From the NCBI RefSeq assembly GCF_027923225.1, contig NZ_BSDI01000013.1, forward strand, positions 220,228 through 284,227: DNA of 64,000 nucleotides, given 5' to 3'. The stretch's first letter is position 1, and each line of letters starts with the position of its first letter. Below are positions 1 through 7,738 of the stretch, one piece after another. The translations under genes were made by a program, and so were the position numbers. This DNA is from Phytohabitans aurantiacus. Its GTDB lineage: Bacteria; Actinomycetota; Actinomycetes; Mycobacteriales; Micromonosporaceae. The notes beneath the pieces are model-generated. The model saw only the letters and a program-made list of their open reading frames with translations. It was not told the DNA's origin and did not search any database.

Positions 1-286
1 GCGAGGCGGCCACGGACCCGGTGCCGGGCGACGTCTGCGCGCGCCCGGATATGGGGGAACTTGCTTTCCTGCACGAGGGGGGACCTCCGTGGTTGTGCGA
101 CACGGACCCGGAAATGTTGGTGTGCCGCTTCGTAACCACGGGTAAGGGGGAACCCAGAGGTGTGCGGACACACCCAGGGCCCAGTCCGCTTTTATGCCGG
201 TTTAGTCTAGTAACGGTGCGTAGTCGAATGTGGTCTAGGCCACTTTTGTGACTGTGACGGGGGAAACTTTGTGACGCCTCTGAGGT
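1..286. other. left-edge stretch without a recognisable gene
   Basis: I see no convincing gene here. A short frame beginning with the ATG at 51 is open but resembles no family I know, and its third codon positions lack the strong G/C bias of the real genes nearby. The string GGGGGAA recurs three times (53, 146 and 259), and TGTGAC-like words cluster near 245-275. These may belong to a leader or regulatory region whose gene lies outside the window. I assign no function. Confidence 0.4.
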
Positions 287-321
287 GCAAAAACCGCCCA
301 TGCCACGAGGCATGGGCGGTT
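287..321 (-). terminator. intrinsic terminator of the M23 peptidase gene
   Basis: A perfect 13-bp inverted repeat (292-304 with 309-321, loop ACGA) is followed on the minus strand by a run of T (complement of 287-293). It begins 19 bp after the stop codon of the minus-strand M23 peptidase gene. It has the classic stem plus U-tract form, which is uncommon in this window. Confidence 0.85.
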
Positions 322-339
322 ACGGGACGCTACAGGGAG

Positions 340-1053
340 TTATTGAGCCGTCACGCCGGCAAAAATTGAGTCGACTTGCAGCTTGATGTCCGCTTGGCGA
401 TCGCGGAACCACGGGATCGGGTCGCGGGGCTCGCCGTTGACATGCACCTCGAGATGCAGGTGGCTTCCGTACGAGTGACCGGTGTTACCCACTAGGCCGA
501 GCGTGTCGCCGGCCTTCACCTGCTGCCCGGCTTTGACGAGAACCTTCTGGGAGTGGCCGTAGATGGTCTCGACGCCGTTGCCGTGGTCGACGATGACGGC
601 GTAGCCGTAGCCGCCGTAGTACTGGGCCAGCTTCACCGTGCCGTCGGCTACCGCCTTGTAGGGCGTGCCCTCGGGTGCGGCCAGGTCGACGCCGGCGTGC
701 AGCTGACCCCAGCGCATGCCGTACGGCGAGGTGAACTGGTAGTCCTGCAGAGGCAGCAGCCAGACGTCGGCGGCTTCTTGGCCGGCGGTCGTGGCGGAGC
801 GATCGTCACGCGACGCGCGGTCGGCGTCTGCGGCGCGGTCTGCGAGATCCTGCGAGGCTGCCGCGCGGTCGAGATCGGCGAGCGCGCTCGGGTCGACCGT
901 CTTGGCGTCTGGAAGGGCCGCGGCACCTAGTGCGACGAAACCCGCTCCGACGAACGCGGTGGTGACGACCGCGGCATAACGGCTGCGCGGAGGTGTGGGT
1001 ACGCGGCGACGACCGCGATATCGGTCCGGCTCAGACGACAGGCGCTGACGCAC
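340..1053 (-). CDS. M23-family (LytM-type) murein peptidase, membrane-anchored or secreted
   Basis: This is a zinc endopeptidase that probably cuts peptidoglycan cross-bridges outside the membrane. The N-terminus is Arg-rich and followed by one hydrophobic segment (about residues 27-47), then an Asp/Ala/Arg-rich linker and a C-terminal LytM domain from about residue 98. Zinc and catalytic residues are visible: the H-x3-D motif LHAGVDLA (His119, Asp123), the YGHS histidine near 167 and the HLH triplet near 198-200. I chose the GTG at 1053 because the GGAGGG ribosome site (complement of 1060-1065) lies 6 nt from it but only 1 nt from the GTG at 1059. The gene is monocistronic, ends in an intrinsic terminator, and is divergent from the B12-binding protein gene. 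Confidence 0.9.
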   Translation of the reverse strand: MRQRLSSEPDRYRGRRRVPTPPRSRYAAVVTTAFVGAGFVALGAAALPDAKTVDPSALADLDRAAASQDLADRAADADRASRDDRSATTAGQEAADVWLLPLQDYQFTSPYGMRWGQLHAGVDLAAPEGTPYKAVADGTVKLAQYYGGYGYAVIVDHGNGVETIYGHSQKVLVKAGQQVKAGDTLGLVGNTGHSYGSHLHLEVHVNGEPRDPIPWFRDRQADIKLQVDSIFAGVTAQ

Positions 1054-1433
1054 GCACACCCTCCGTTGTCGGTCTTAGGCGGCCGATGCAGCGTCTAAAT
1101 GGGGGGTGAACGCTGTCTGGCCGCGTCGCCATCCGGCGGGGACCGGGATGACAACCGTGGGCCACGGTAACTAAACCCTGGGCGTGTCACAAGCCGGACG
1201 GCCAAATTGGCTACAGAACGGCGCACCGTCCGTTGTGGAATGCCGGATTTCGTAACCATTTGTGGGGGGCATCGTTAGTAGCTTTCCGTTATATCAACGA
1301 CTACAGATGGTCATGTGACACACCCGACAGTCCTAAATGCTTGCCACAGTTTCTGGGTCCGATGTTTCTGGGTGTGGCGGGCGAGTTACCGTTCGTTCAG
1401 GCGTAGTGTCGGCGGCGCGGAAGGTGTGTGCTC
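1054..1433. other. divergent intergenic region, M23 peptidase / B12-binding protein
   Basis: This 380-bp gap must hold the promoters of both flanking genes. I see TGTCAC at 1185-1190 and TGTGACA at 1314-1320, words reminiscent of CRP-like or Rpf-regulator half sites, and a small palindrome CCGTGGGCCACGG at 1155-1167. I looked on both strands for the c-di-AMP (ydaO) riboswitch that often precedes actinobacterial cell-wall hydrolases and did not find its conserved core words. No gene is visible. Confidence 0.4.
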
Positions 1434-1838
1434 ATGAGCTCTCGGATACGAGTGGTCGTCGCGAAGCCTGGCCTCGACGGGCACGACCGGGGCGCCAAGG
1501 TGGTAGCGCGTGCGCTGCGCGACGCCGGCATGGAGGTCATCTACACCGGACTCCACCAGACGCCCGAGCAGATCGTGGAGACCGCCATCCAGGAGGACGC
1601 CGACGCGGTCGGCCTCTCCGTACTCTCCGGTGCGCACATGACGCTCTTCAGGCGCGTGCTTGACCTGCTGGGAGAGCGTGGCGCCGGCGACATCGTGGTG
1701 TTTGGCGGCGGCATTATTCCGGACGCCGACATTCCAGAACTGAGTCAGATGGGCGTGGCGAAGATATTTACCCCGGGCGCTACGACGCAGGCCATCGTGG
1801 AATGGGTACGGGCGAACGTAACTCAACCCGTTGGTTAG
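1434..1838 (+). CDS. stand-alone cobalamin (B12)-binding protein, methylmalonyl-CoA mutase C-terminal family
   Basis: A 134-residue protein made only of the B12-binding Rossmann domain of acyl-CoA mutases. The cobalamin-ligand motif DGHDRG (DxHxxG) lies near residues 15-20, followed by the SxL motif (LSVLSGAH) and the GGxI motif (FGGGIIPDADI). In mutases this domain binds adenosylcobalamin base-off, His-on; the catalytic TIM-barrel chain must be encoded elsewhere. The ATG at 1434 is preferred over the upstream GTG because GGAAGG lies 9 nt before it and because family members start with the sequence that follows it. A strong hairpin ends the gene. No mutase large subunit lies next to it, so partner and exact substrate are unknown. 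Confidence 0.88.
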   Translation: MSSRIRVVVAKPGLDGHDRGAKVVARALRDAGMEVIYTGLHQTPEQIVETAIQEDADAVGLSVLSGAHMTLFRRVLDLLGERGAGDIVVFGGGIIPDADIPELSQMGVAKIFTPGATTQAIVEWVRANVTQPVG

Positions 1839-1862
1839 CATCACTCACGGTTGCGAAAAGGG

Positions 1863-1899
1863 GAGAGGCCGGACGCACCCCTCACACGTCCGGCCTCTC
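1863..1899 (+). terminator. hairpin terminator after the B12-binding protein gene
   Basis: Perfect 13-bp arms (1863-1875 with 1887-1899) around an 11-nt loop, 24 bp after the stop codon. There is no clear T-run, as is usual for actinobacterial hairpin terminators. Confidence 0.75.
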
Positions 1900-1988
1900 T
1901 ATGCACGATGCCCCGCCGCCACCCCTCGACCGACAGGGCATCGGCCGCTTTTGCTGTCTGCTGTATCGCTCAGACATCTGACTCAACG

Positions 1989-2273
1989 ATGCCCTTCACC
2001 GGGGGTTACGCGGCCGGCGGAAAAAGATTCCCTGGTGTCGTGCGCTCTGCTCCCGTGACGGCCCCACCCCAGACCAGCAGCCTGGTCCTCGCCCTCGTGA
2101 TCGGCTGCCTACCCGCCGTCGGCAGCGGCGAGGTGCTCGCGGGTCTCGCCATCATCGGCTGCGCTCTCTGGATCAAGACGCGGCCCACCCGCGGACAAGC
2201 GATCTGGTTGCCGTCGGAGGCGATCGCGCCGGTCGTCGTCTGGGTCCGCCGCAGGCCGGCCATGCCCTTATGA
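1989..2273 (+). CDS. small hypothetical membrane protein (uncertain)
   Basis: The codons from about 2055 to the stop at 2273 have the strong G/C third-position bias of real genes here, and the frame encodes one hydrophobic stretch (from TSSLVLALVIGC to IIGCALWI) followed by a basic tail. The start could be the ATG at 1989 (94 residues) or the GTG at 2055 (72 residues). Neither has a good ribosome site. I do not recognise the family. The opposite strand is also open over 2006-2263 but reads as a low-complexity, Arg/Pro-rich shadow. Treat this as a possible gene only. Confidence 0.35.
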   Translation: MPFTGGYAAGGKRFPGVVRSAPVTAPPQTSSLVLALVIGCLPAVGSGEVLAGLAIIGCALWIKTRPTRGQAIWLPSEAIAPVVVWVRRRPAMPL

Positions 2274-2518
2274 AACAGGCCCTAGGCGTCAGCGACGGTC
2301 TTGAAGCCGCGGAGGGTGAGGCCGCGGGAGCTACGGTCTGTGCCGCGACGGACGTCGCGGTAGCTCGATATCTCTTGGAATTGATCGTCTGGCGCCAGCG
2401 GCACTGTGCATTAGCGCACACCGCGCACCCGCTCCGTTGCCGGCGGTACTTTGGTCGCTAGGCTGCCGGCAATCAACCTATTTTCTCACCCTAGGTGCCG
2501 TCCTTCTGGGAGCTGAAG

Positions 2519-3697
2519 TTGGATCTGTACGAGTACCAGGGGCGTGAGCTGTTCGAGCGGCATGGCCTGCCCGTGTTGTCCGGCGGCGTCGCCACGACCC
2601 CGGAGGAGGCCCGCGCGATCGCCGAGCGGCTTGGCGGACGGGTGGTCGTCAAGGCTCAGGTGAAGGTCGGGGGACGCGGCAAGGCGGGCGGCGTCAAGCT
2701 CGCCGAGAATGCCGAGGAGGCGGTGGCTCACGCCACCAACATCCTGGGCATGGACATCAAGGGCCACACGGTCCACAAGGTGATGCTCACCGTGACCGCC
2801 GACATCGCCGAGGAGTACTACTTCTCGTACCTGCTGGACCGAGCGAACCGCACGTTCCTGTGCATCGCGAGCGTCGCGGGCGGCATGGAGATCGAGCAGG
2901 TCGCCGAGGAGGCGCCGGACAAGGTCGCCAAGATCGCGATCGACGCGAACGAGGGTGTCGACGACGCGAAGGCCCGCGAGATCGTGGCAGCGGCCGGCTT
3001 CCCCGCCGACGTCGCCGACCAGGTGGCCGCGATCGCGGTCAAGCTGTGGCAGGCGTTCATCGCCGAAGACGCCACGCTCGTCGAGGTGAACCCGCTGGCC
3101 CGTACGCCGGAAGGCCGGGTCCTCTGCCTCGACGCCAAGGTGACGCTCGACGCCAACGCCGACTTCCGCCACCCCGACCACGAGGCACTGGTCGACCAGG
3201 CAGCCGTCGACCCGCTGGAGCAGCGCGCCAAGGAAAAGGACCTCAACTACGTCAAGCTCGACGGCGAGGTCGGCATCATCGGCAACGGCGCGGGTCTGGT
3301 CATGTCCACGCTCGACGTGGTCGCGTACGCCGGCGAGGAGTTCGGCGGCGTCAAACCGGCCAACTTCCTCGACATCGGCGGCGGCGCCAGCGCGGCCGTG
3401 ATGGCCAACGGGCTGGAGATCGTGCTCTCCGACCCGGCTGTCAGGAGCGTCTTCGTCAACGTCTTCGGCGGCATCACCGCGTGCGACGAGGTCGCCAACG
3501 GGATCGTGCAGGCGTTGAGCCTGCTCGAGCAGCGCGGTGAGCAGGTCTCCAAGCCGCTCGTGGTGCGGCTCGACGGCAACAACGCCGAGGTCGGGCGTGC
3601 CATTCTCGACAGCGCGGCCAACCCACTCGTACAGCGGGTGGACACAATGGATGGAGCGGCCAAGCGCGCCGCCGAGCTCGCGGCCGTGGGGGTCTGA
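2519..3697 (+). CDS. sucC: succinyl-CoA synthetase beta subunit (ADP-forming)
   Basis: The beta subunit of the TCA-cycle enzyme that converts succinyl-CoA to succinate with formation of ATP. It has the ATP-grasp nucleotide-binding half (VVVKAQVKVGGRGKAGGVK near residues 38-56) and the C-terminal CoA-ligase half with GNGAGLVM and FLDIGGGAS motifs. The length (392 aa) is normal. The true start is the TTG at 2519: GGGAG at 2508-2512 lies 6 nt upstream and the encoded (M)DLYEYQGRELFERHGLP is the usual family N-terminus. The upstream GTG at 2495 would add eight atypical residues. It is followed 2 bp later by sucD, so the two form one operon. Confidence 0.97.
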   Translation: MDLYEYQGRELFERHGLPVLSGGVATTPEEARAIAERLGGRVVVKAQVKVGGRGKAGGVKLAENAEEAVAHATNILGMDIKGHTVHKVMLTVTADIAEEYYFSYLLDRANRTFLCIASVAGGMEIEQVAEEAPDKVAKIAIDANEGVDDAKAREIVAAAGFPADVADQVAAIAVKLWQAFIAEDATLVEVNPLARTPEGRVLCLDAKVTLDANADFRHPDHEALVDQAAVDPLEQRAKEKDLNYVKLDGEVGIIGNGAGLVMSTLDVVAYAGEEFGGVKPANFLDIGGGASAAVMANGLEIVLSDPAVRSVFVNVFGGITACDEVANGIVQALSLLEQRGEQVSKPLVVRLDGNNAEVGRAILDSAANPLVQRVDTMDGAAKRAAELAAVGV

Positions 3698-3699
3698 TC

Positions 3700-4578
3700 A
3701 TGGCAATCTGGCTGACCAAGGACTCGAAGGTCATCGTGCAAGGGATGACCGGTTCCGAGGGCTCCAAGCACACCCGGCGGATGCTCGCCGCCGGCACCCA
3801 CGTGGTGGGCGGCGTCAACCCGCGCAAGGCGGGCCAGACGGTCGACTTCGACGGTACGGCGCTGCCGGTCTTCGGCGGCGTGGCCGACGCGATGCGCGAG
3901 ACCGGCGCGGACGTCACCGTGATCTTCGTGCCGCCGGCGTTCTCCAAGGCCGCGGTGGTGGAGGCGGTCGACGCCGAGATCCCGCTGGCCGTGGTCATCA
4001 CGGAGGGCATCCCGGTGCACGACACGGCGGCCTTCTGGGCCTATGACAAGGCAAAGGGCAACAAGACCCGCATCATCGGGCCAAACTGTCCGGGCATCGC
4101 GTCGCCGGGCGCCTCGAACGCCGGCATCATCCCGGCCGACATCACCGGCGCGGGCCGGATCGGCCTGGTCAGCAAGAGCGGCACGCTGACCTACCAGATG
4201 ATGTACGAACTGCGGGACATCGGATTCTCCACCTGCGTCGGCATCGGCGGCGACCCGGTCATCGGCACGACGCACATCGACGCGCTGGCCGCGTTCCAGG
4301 ACGATCCGGAGACCGACGCGATCGTCATGATCGGCGAGATCGGTGGCGACGCTGAGGAGCGGGCCGCCGACTTCATCAAGGCCAACGTGACCAAGCCGGT
4401 GGTCGGCTACATCGCCGGCTTCACCGCCCCGCCCGGCAAGACCATGGGCCACGCTGGTGCGATCATCTCCGGCTCATCCGGTACGGCCGACGCGAAGAAG
4501 GTCGCGCTGGAGGCTGCTGGCGTCAAGGTCGGCAAGACGCCGTCCGAGACCGCCCGGCTGATGCGCTCCCTGTTCTAG
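3700..4578 (+). CDS. sucD: succinyl-CoA synthetase alpha subunit
   Basis: The alpha subunit, which binds CoA and carries the phosphohistidine intermediate. It has an N-terminal CoA-binding Rossmann domain (VIVQGMTGSEGSKHT near residues 11-25), then the flavodoxin-like ligase domain, with the catalytic histidine in TMGHAGAIISG at about residue 251. The length (292 aa) matches the family. It starts 2 bp after sucC. The stop is followed at 74 bp by the first copy of the GATCAAGG repeat family. Confidence 0.97.
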   Translation: MAIWLTKDSKVIVQGMTGSEGSKHTRRMLAAGTHVVGGVNPRKAGQTVDFDGTALPVFGGVADAMRETGADVTVIFVPPAFSKAAVVEAVDAEIPLAVVITEGIPVHDTAAFWAYDKAKGNKTRIIGPNCPGIASPGASNAGIIPADITGAGRIGLVSKSGTLTYQMMYELRDIGFSTCVGIGGDPVIGTTHIDALAAFQDDPETDAIVMIGEIGGDAEERAADFIKANVTKPVVGYIAGFTAPPGKTMGHAGAIISGSSGTADAKKVALEAAGVKVGKTPSETARLMRSLF

Positions 4579-4651
4579 TACCGCTTCTAGTACCGCCCGA
4601 GGGGCGCTCGCACTCCGCGCGTCGCTCGTTGCGCGCCGCGCGTTTGCCGTC

Positions 4652-4727
4652 GATCAAGGGCAAACGCACGTGGTTCGATCTCCGATCCGCGTGCGTTTGC
4701 CCTTGATCCGTGCAAGGGCCCTTGATC
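4652..4727 (+). repeat. GATCAAGG repeat, copy A (full)
   Basis: A 57-bp core (4652-4708) with 19-bp arms GATCAAGGGCAAACGCACG and its exact complement, a 19-nt loop, then a second CCTTGATC at 4720-4727. Compared with the commonest arm (GGGCGAATGC) both arms differ at two positions in a compensating way (GGGCAAACGC pairs with GCGTTTGCCC), so pairing is preserved. It lies 74 bp after the sucD stop, in the same orientation. Confidence 0.9.
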
Positions 4728-4856
4728 GAGGTCCTGGCGACGCGCGGTGATTGCGGCGCGAAGTGTGGTCGGCCCTTCAAGGACTCCGACACCCGCCGCA
4801 CGGCGGGTCCTGGGTGTCGGCGCCGGCGGGTGGCGGGTGTGCATCGGCGGGATCGC

Positions 4857-4979
4857 GCGTTTTCCCCGAGCTTGCGGCATCAGACGCGGCGTGAGGCCGC
4901 GTTTTCCCTGAACTTGCGGTATCCGAGGCGGCGTGAGGCCGCGATTTCCCCGAACCTGCGGTATCGGAGCGCCGAGGCC
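4857..4979. repeat. 42-bp tandem repeat, three units
   Basis: Three imperfect units start at 4857, 4899 and 4941 (first bases GCGTTTTCCC, GCGTTTTCCC, GCGATTTCCC). They fall between convergent sucD and the DUF4190 gene, with a repeat-family copy on each side. The unit length is a multiple of three, so it creates false open frames, but I see no gene. The remainder of 4980-5172 is G/C-rich with no recognisable feature. Confidence 0.75.
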
Positions 4980-5172
4980 AAGCACCGCGCACGCCGCGTG
5001 GCCCCAGCCGGCGCGGCTCCCGCCAGCGTGGTCAGGCCAGCGTGGTCCGGGCGCGGCATGGGCTGGCCTGGCGCGGTCTGGACCAGCGCGGCCCGTCCGG
5101 CCCGCTGCAGCCCGGCGCGGTGCGGCCCCCGCGGCGGCGCGGAAGGCGCATAGAGGCGCGACGCAGCCGCGT

Positions 5173-5468
5173 CGATCAAGGAGATCTCCATCGATCAAGG
5201 GCGAATGCATGCGAAAAGAGATCCAACCACGTGCATTCGTCCTTGATCGGCGGAAGCGGCGTGGCGACACGCCGTGCTGGGCTGGCCTGGGGGCGGACGT
5301 GCGCGGAGAAGAGATACAACCACGTGCGTTCGCCCTTGATCGGCGCGTCGGGCGTGGCGACACGCCGTCACCCGGCGGGCGGCGCCGCCGGGAGAGAGGA
5401 CGGGCGGGGGCTGGTTTGCCCTCTTTCACCCGCCTGCGGGTGGCTCGAAGGGCCAGGGCTCTTGATCG
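5173..5468 (-). repeat. composite GATCAAGG element B/C (about 300 bp)
   Basis: The element starts with a full repeat copy in minus orientation (outer GATCAAGG at 5173, core 5193-5248), then the hairpin GGCGTGGCGACACGCC (5258-5273, GCGA tetraloop), about 30 bp of spacer, a half copy lacking its left arm (5304-5341), the same GCGA hairpin again (5351-5366), about 95 bp of conserved sequence, and a last CTTGATC at 5461-5467. The same modules in the same order recur at 18205-18503. It lies downstream of the minus-strand DUF4190 gene and points in that gene's direction. Confidence 0.85.
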
Positions 5469-5556
5469 GCGCGGAAGAGCGACGGCGCGGAGCGTATCGA
5501 CGCCAGAGAGTAGCGACGAGCGGTGCGGCGACGAGTGGGGAAGGCGTGCGAGCGGG

Positions 5557-5796
5557 CTAGTTGCGGGAGGCCCAGAAGATGCCGTTGCCGACCAGGCTCA
5601 GGACGCTCAGGGCGATCGCCACCCAGCCCAGTACCGGCGATTTGCCGACCCGCTTGGCGTCGCGGATCGACAGGGCGCCGAAGATGACGCCGATCACGGG
5701 ACAGCAGATCAGGCCGATGACGATGCCGAGTACGCCCCAGAGTGTGGTCCGGTCGTTCGAGGGTGCGGCCGCCGGCGGTGGGTACGGTGCGCTCAC
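5557..5796 (-). CDS. DUF4190 small membrane protein (paralogue 1)
   Basis: A 79-residue protein with a short Pro/Ala-rich N-terminus and two hydrophobic helices (about residues 20-42 and 53-75) separated by a small basic loop (LSIRDAKRVGKSP). This is the DUF4190 pattern, of unknown function. The start is the GTG at 5796, with GGAGG 5 nt upstream; longer upstream frames are not supported. A close paralogue of the same length lies at 7423-7662 and a third family member at 7739-8377. It is divergent from the DUF6350 gene. Confidence 0.75.
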   Translation of the reverse strand: MSAPYPPPAAAPSNDRTTLWGVLGIVIGLICCPVIGVIFGALSIRDAKRVGKSPVLGWVAIALSVLSLVGNGIFWASRN

Positions 5797-5936
5797 ATTG
5801 GCCTCCGCATTTGTAGGTCCTTGGGCAGAGGCTAGCGAGAATCGCCCTGAAATGTCCGCATATCGGGCAACGAACACCATGATCGACGGTGGTGTCGCCA
5901 TCTCCCTGGCCGGCTGGCGTGCCAAAGTAGGGGCTG

Positions 5937-7238
5937 ATGCCAGCGACCACCCCTGACCAGCCCGACCCGGGCGCCCCGGACACCAGGGAGACGGTGCGCA
6001 TCACCGTGCGAGACCCGATGGCCAATCGGGAGACTGTACGCCTGCCTCAGCAGCGGACCGGCGGCGCGCGCGGTGGCAAGCCGCGCCGGGCGCCCCTGGT
6101 GGTTGCCGCTGCGGCCGCCACGGTCTGGGCCGCCGTCGTCTCGTACCTGCCGGTCGCCGTCGTCATGGGGCTGGCCCAGCTCACCGAGGGCGCTGCCTCG
6201 ATCGGCGGCGCGGCGCGGCTCGGCCTCGCCGGTTGGCTTCTCGGCCACGGCGTACCGCTCGACACCGCCGCCGGCACCCTCGGGCTCGCGCCACTCGCCT
6301 TGGCGGTGCTCGCCGCGTGGCGGGTCGCGCGCGCTGGGGTACACGTCACGCGCGCGATCGGAGCCCGGCATCGCGGCTCACCGGCGCAGGCACTCGCCGT
6401 CGCGGGCACGATCGGCATCGGGTACGGGGTGCTCGGCGCGATCGCCGCTCTCATCCTGGACGGCGGTGGGCTGTCCGCGTCGCCGGCCCGGGCCGGGTTC
6501 ACGTTTGCGCTGTTCGGTGCCCTGGCGGCGCTGGTCGGCGCGCTCCGGGCCAGCGGGGCGCTCCGGGTCGTGGTCCGGCGGCTCTCACCGGTCCTGCGCG
6601 ACGCTATCCGCACGGGTGTGGTGGCCGCGGTCTTGGTGCTCGCGGCGGGCGCTGGCATCGCGGGGCTGTCCGTGGCGCTCGGCGGCGGCAGCGCGAGCGA
6701 CATGATTGGCGCGTACCGAACCGGGGTGGCCGGTCAGACCGGCATCACGCTGATCAGCATCGCGTACGCCCCGAACGCCGCCGTCTGGGCAGCCGCGTAC
6801 CTGCTCGGACCCGGATTCGCGGTCGGCACCGACACCGCCGTCCGCACCACCGAGGTGTCGGTCGGCGCGCTCCCGGCGGTACCAATCTTCGCCGGCCTGC
6901 CAGAAGGGCCGATCGGTGGCTACGGGGCCGCGATGCTGGCCGTACCGGTCGTGGCCGGCATGGTCGCCGGATGGCTGCTCACTCGCCGCAAGCTGCGGGC
7001 GGACCGCCCGGCTCAAGCGGCTCGCTGGCCCGTCGTACTCGGTGCGGCGGCGCTGGCTGGTCCGGTGGCCGGCCTGCTGCTCGGCGCGGCGGCTGTGGTC
7101 TCTGGTGGACCGCTGGGCGACGGGAGGCTGGCACAGATCGGCCCGGTCGCCTGGCACGTGGCGGCGGTGGCTGCCTTGGTGGTCGCGGTGGGCACGCTGA
7201 TCGGAGCGGCCGCCACCCGCATCTTCGCCCACCCGTAG
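5937..7238 (+). CDS. DUF6350 polytopic membrane protein
   Basis: A 433-residue protein with a hydrophilic Arg/Thr-rich N-terminus (about 50 residues) followed by many hydrophobic segments consistent with 8-10 transmembrane helices. It matches the actinobacterial DUF6350 family (sometimes called PerM-like cell-division proteins), which typically lies just upstream of purN-purH, as here. I infer a cell-envelope role from the family. No catalytic motif is visible. The start ATG at 5937 follows AGGGG at a short distance. Its 3' end runs into a tandem repeat. Confidence 0.8.
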   Translation: MPATTPDQPDPGAPDTRETVRITVRDPMANRETVRLPQQRTGGARGGKPRRAPLVVAAAAATVWAAVVSYLPVAVVMGLAQLTEGAASIGGAARLGLAGWLLGHGVPLDTAAGTLGLAPLALAVLAAWRVARAGVHVTRAIGARHRGSPAQALAVAGTIGIGYGVLGAIAALILDGGGLSASPARAGFTFALFGALAALVGALRASGALRVVVRRLSPVLRDAIRTGVVAAVLVLAAGAGIAGLSVALGGGSASDMIGAYRTGVAGQTGITLISIAYAPNAAVWAAAYLLGPGFAVGTDTAVRTTEVSVGALPAVPIFAGLPEGPIGGYGAAMLAVPVVAGMVAGWLLTRRKLRADRPAQAARWPVVLGAAALAGPVAGLLLGAAAVVSGGPLGDGRLAQIGPVAWHVAAVAALVVAVGTLIGAAATRIFAHP

Positions 7239-7360
7239 CGAAGCCGGCCCGTAGCGAAGCCGGCCCGTAGGGAAGCCGGCCCGTCACGAAGCCGGCCCGT
7301 CACGAAGCCGGCCCGCCCACGAAGCCGGCCCGCCCACGAAGCTGGCCTGCTCACGAAACG
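7237..7360. repeat. 16-17-bp tandem repeat, seven units
   Basis: Units of the form (AG/CAC)GAAGCCGGCCCGT(C) begin at the last codon of the DUF6350 gene and run for about 120 bp, drifting toward CACGAAGCTGGCCTGCT and then breaking up. The inner GCCGGC is self-complementary, so consecutive units could pair. No gene is present. It separates DUF6350 from the convergent DUF4190 gene. Confidence 0.85.
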
Positions 7361-7371
7361 GGGAAACAATC

Positions 7372-7403
7372 GAGGCGCCCTCCCGCGATGGGGTGGGCGC
7401 CTC
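7372..7403. terminator. hairpin terminator between DUF6350 and DUF4190 genes
   Basis: GAGGCGCCC (7372-7380) pairs with GGGCGCCTC (7395-7403), with the inner TCCC/GGGT able to extend the stem. It lies 20 bp beyond the stop of the minus-strand DUF4190 gene and after the tandem repeat of the plus-strand gene, so it could serve both. Confidence 0.65.
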
Positions 7404-7422
7404 GGCCGTGGAGAAGCTGGAC

Positions 7423-7662
7423 TCAGCTTCGCGCGCTGACCTGAACAATGATGCCGACGATGATGGAAAGCGCCGCGACGACGAAACCGATGATCGCGAG
7501 CGTCTGCGGCTTTCCTGCCTTCTTGGCGGCGTTCAGGGAAAGCGCCGAGAAGATGATGCCCACGATGGGGCAGCACAGGGCGAAGACGATGCCCAGTACG
7601 CCGAAGAGCGTGGTCTTGTCGTTGGCCGGCTGCGCGGCAGACGGCGGATAAGGCGTGGTCAA
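7423..7662 (-). CDS. DUF4190 small membrane protein (paralogue 2)
   Basis: A 79-residue protein with the same design as the product of 5557-5796: N-terminal (M)TTPYPPSAAQ, then TTLFGVLGIVFALCCPIVGIIF and a second helix IIGFVVAALSIIVGII. The start is a TTG at 7662 with GGGGAGG about 10 nt upstream. The double cysteine in the first helix is shared with paralogue 1 (LICCPVIGVIFG). Function unknown; both are likely inner-membrane proteins. Confidence 0.75.
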   Translation of the reverse strand: MTTPYPPSAAQPANDKTTLFGVLGIVFALCCPIVGIIFSALSLNAAKKAGKPQTLAIIGFVVAALSIIVGIIVQVSARS

Positions 7663-7738
7663 GTTTCTGTTCCTCCCCTATTTGTTCATTGTGGCTTGAC
7701 GATGCTCGCGTTTGATCAGTGCCTCGTCAAGACCGTGG

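Noticed and set aside
1054..1433. c-di-AMP (ydaO) riboswitch before the M23 peptidase
   Set aside because: I looked for the conserved GAACC and CAGCTAACC-type core on both strands and found no convincing match.
4587..5835. Long open frames on both strands across the sucD/DUF4190 gap
   Set aside because: They run through repeats and give Arg/Pro/Ala-rich peptides that recur wherever the GATCAAGG repeat occurs; no ribosome site or family match.
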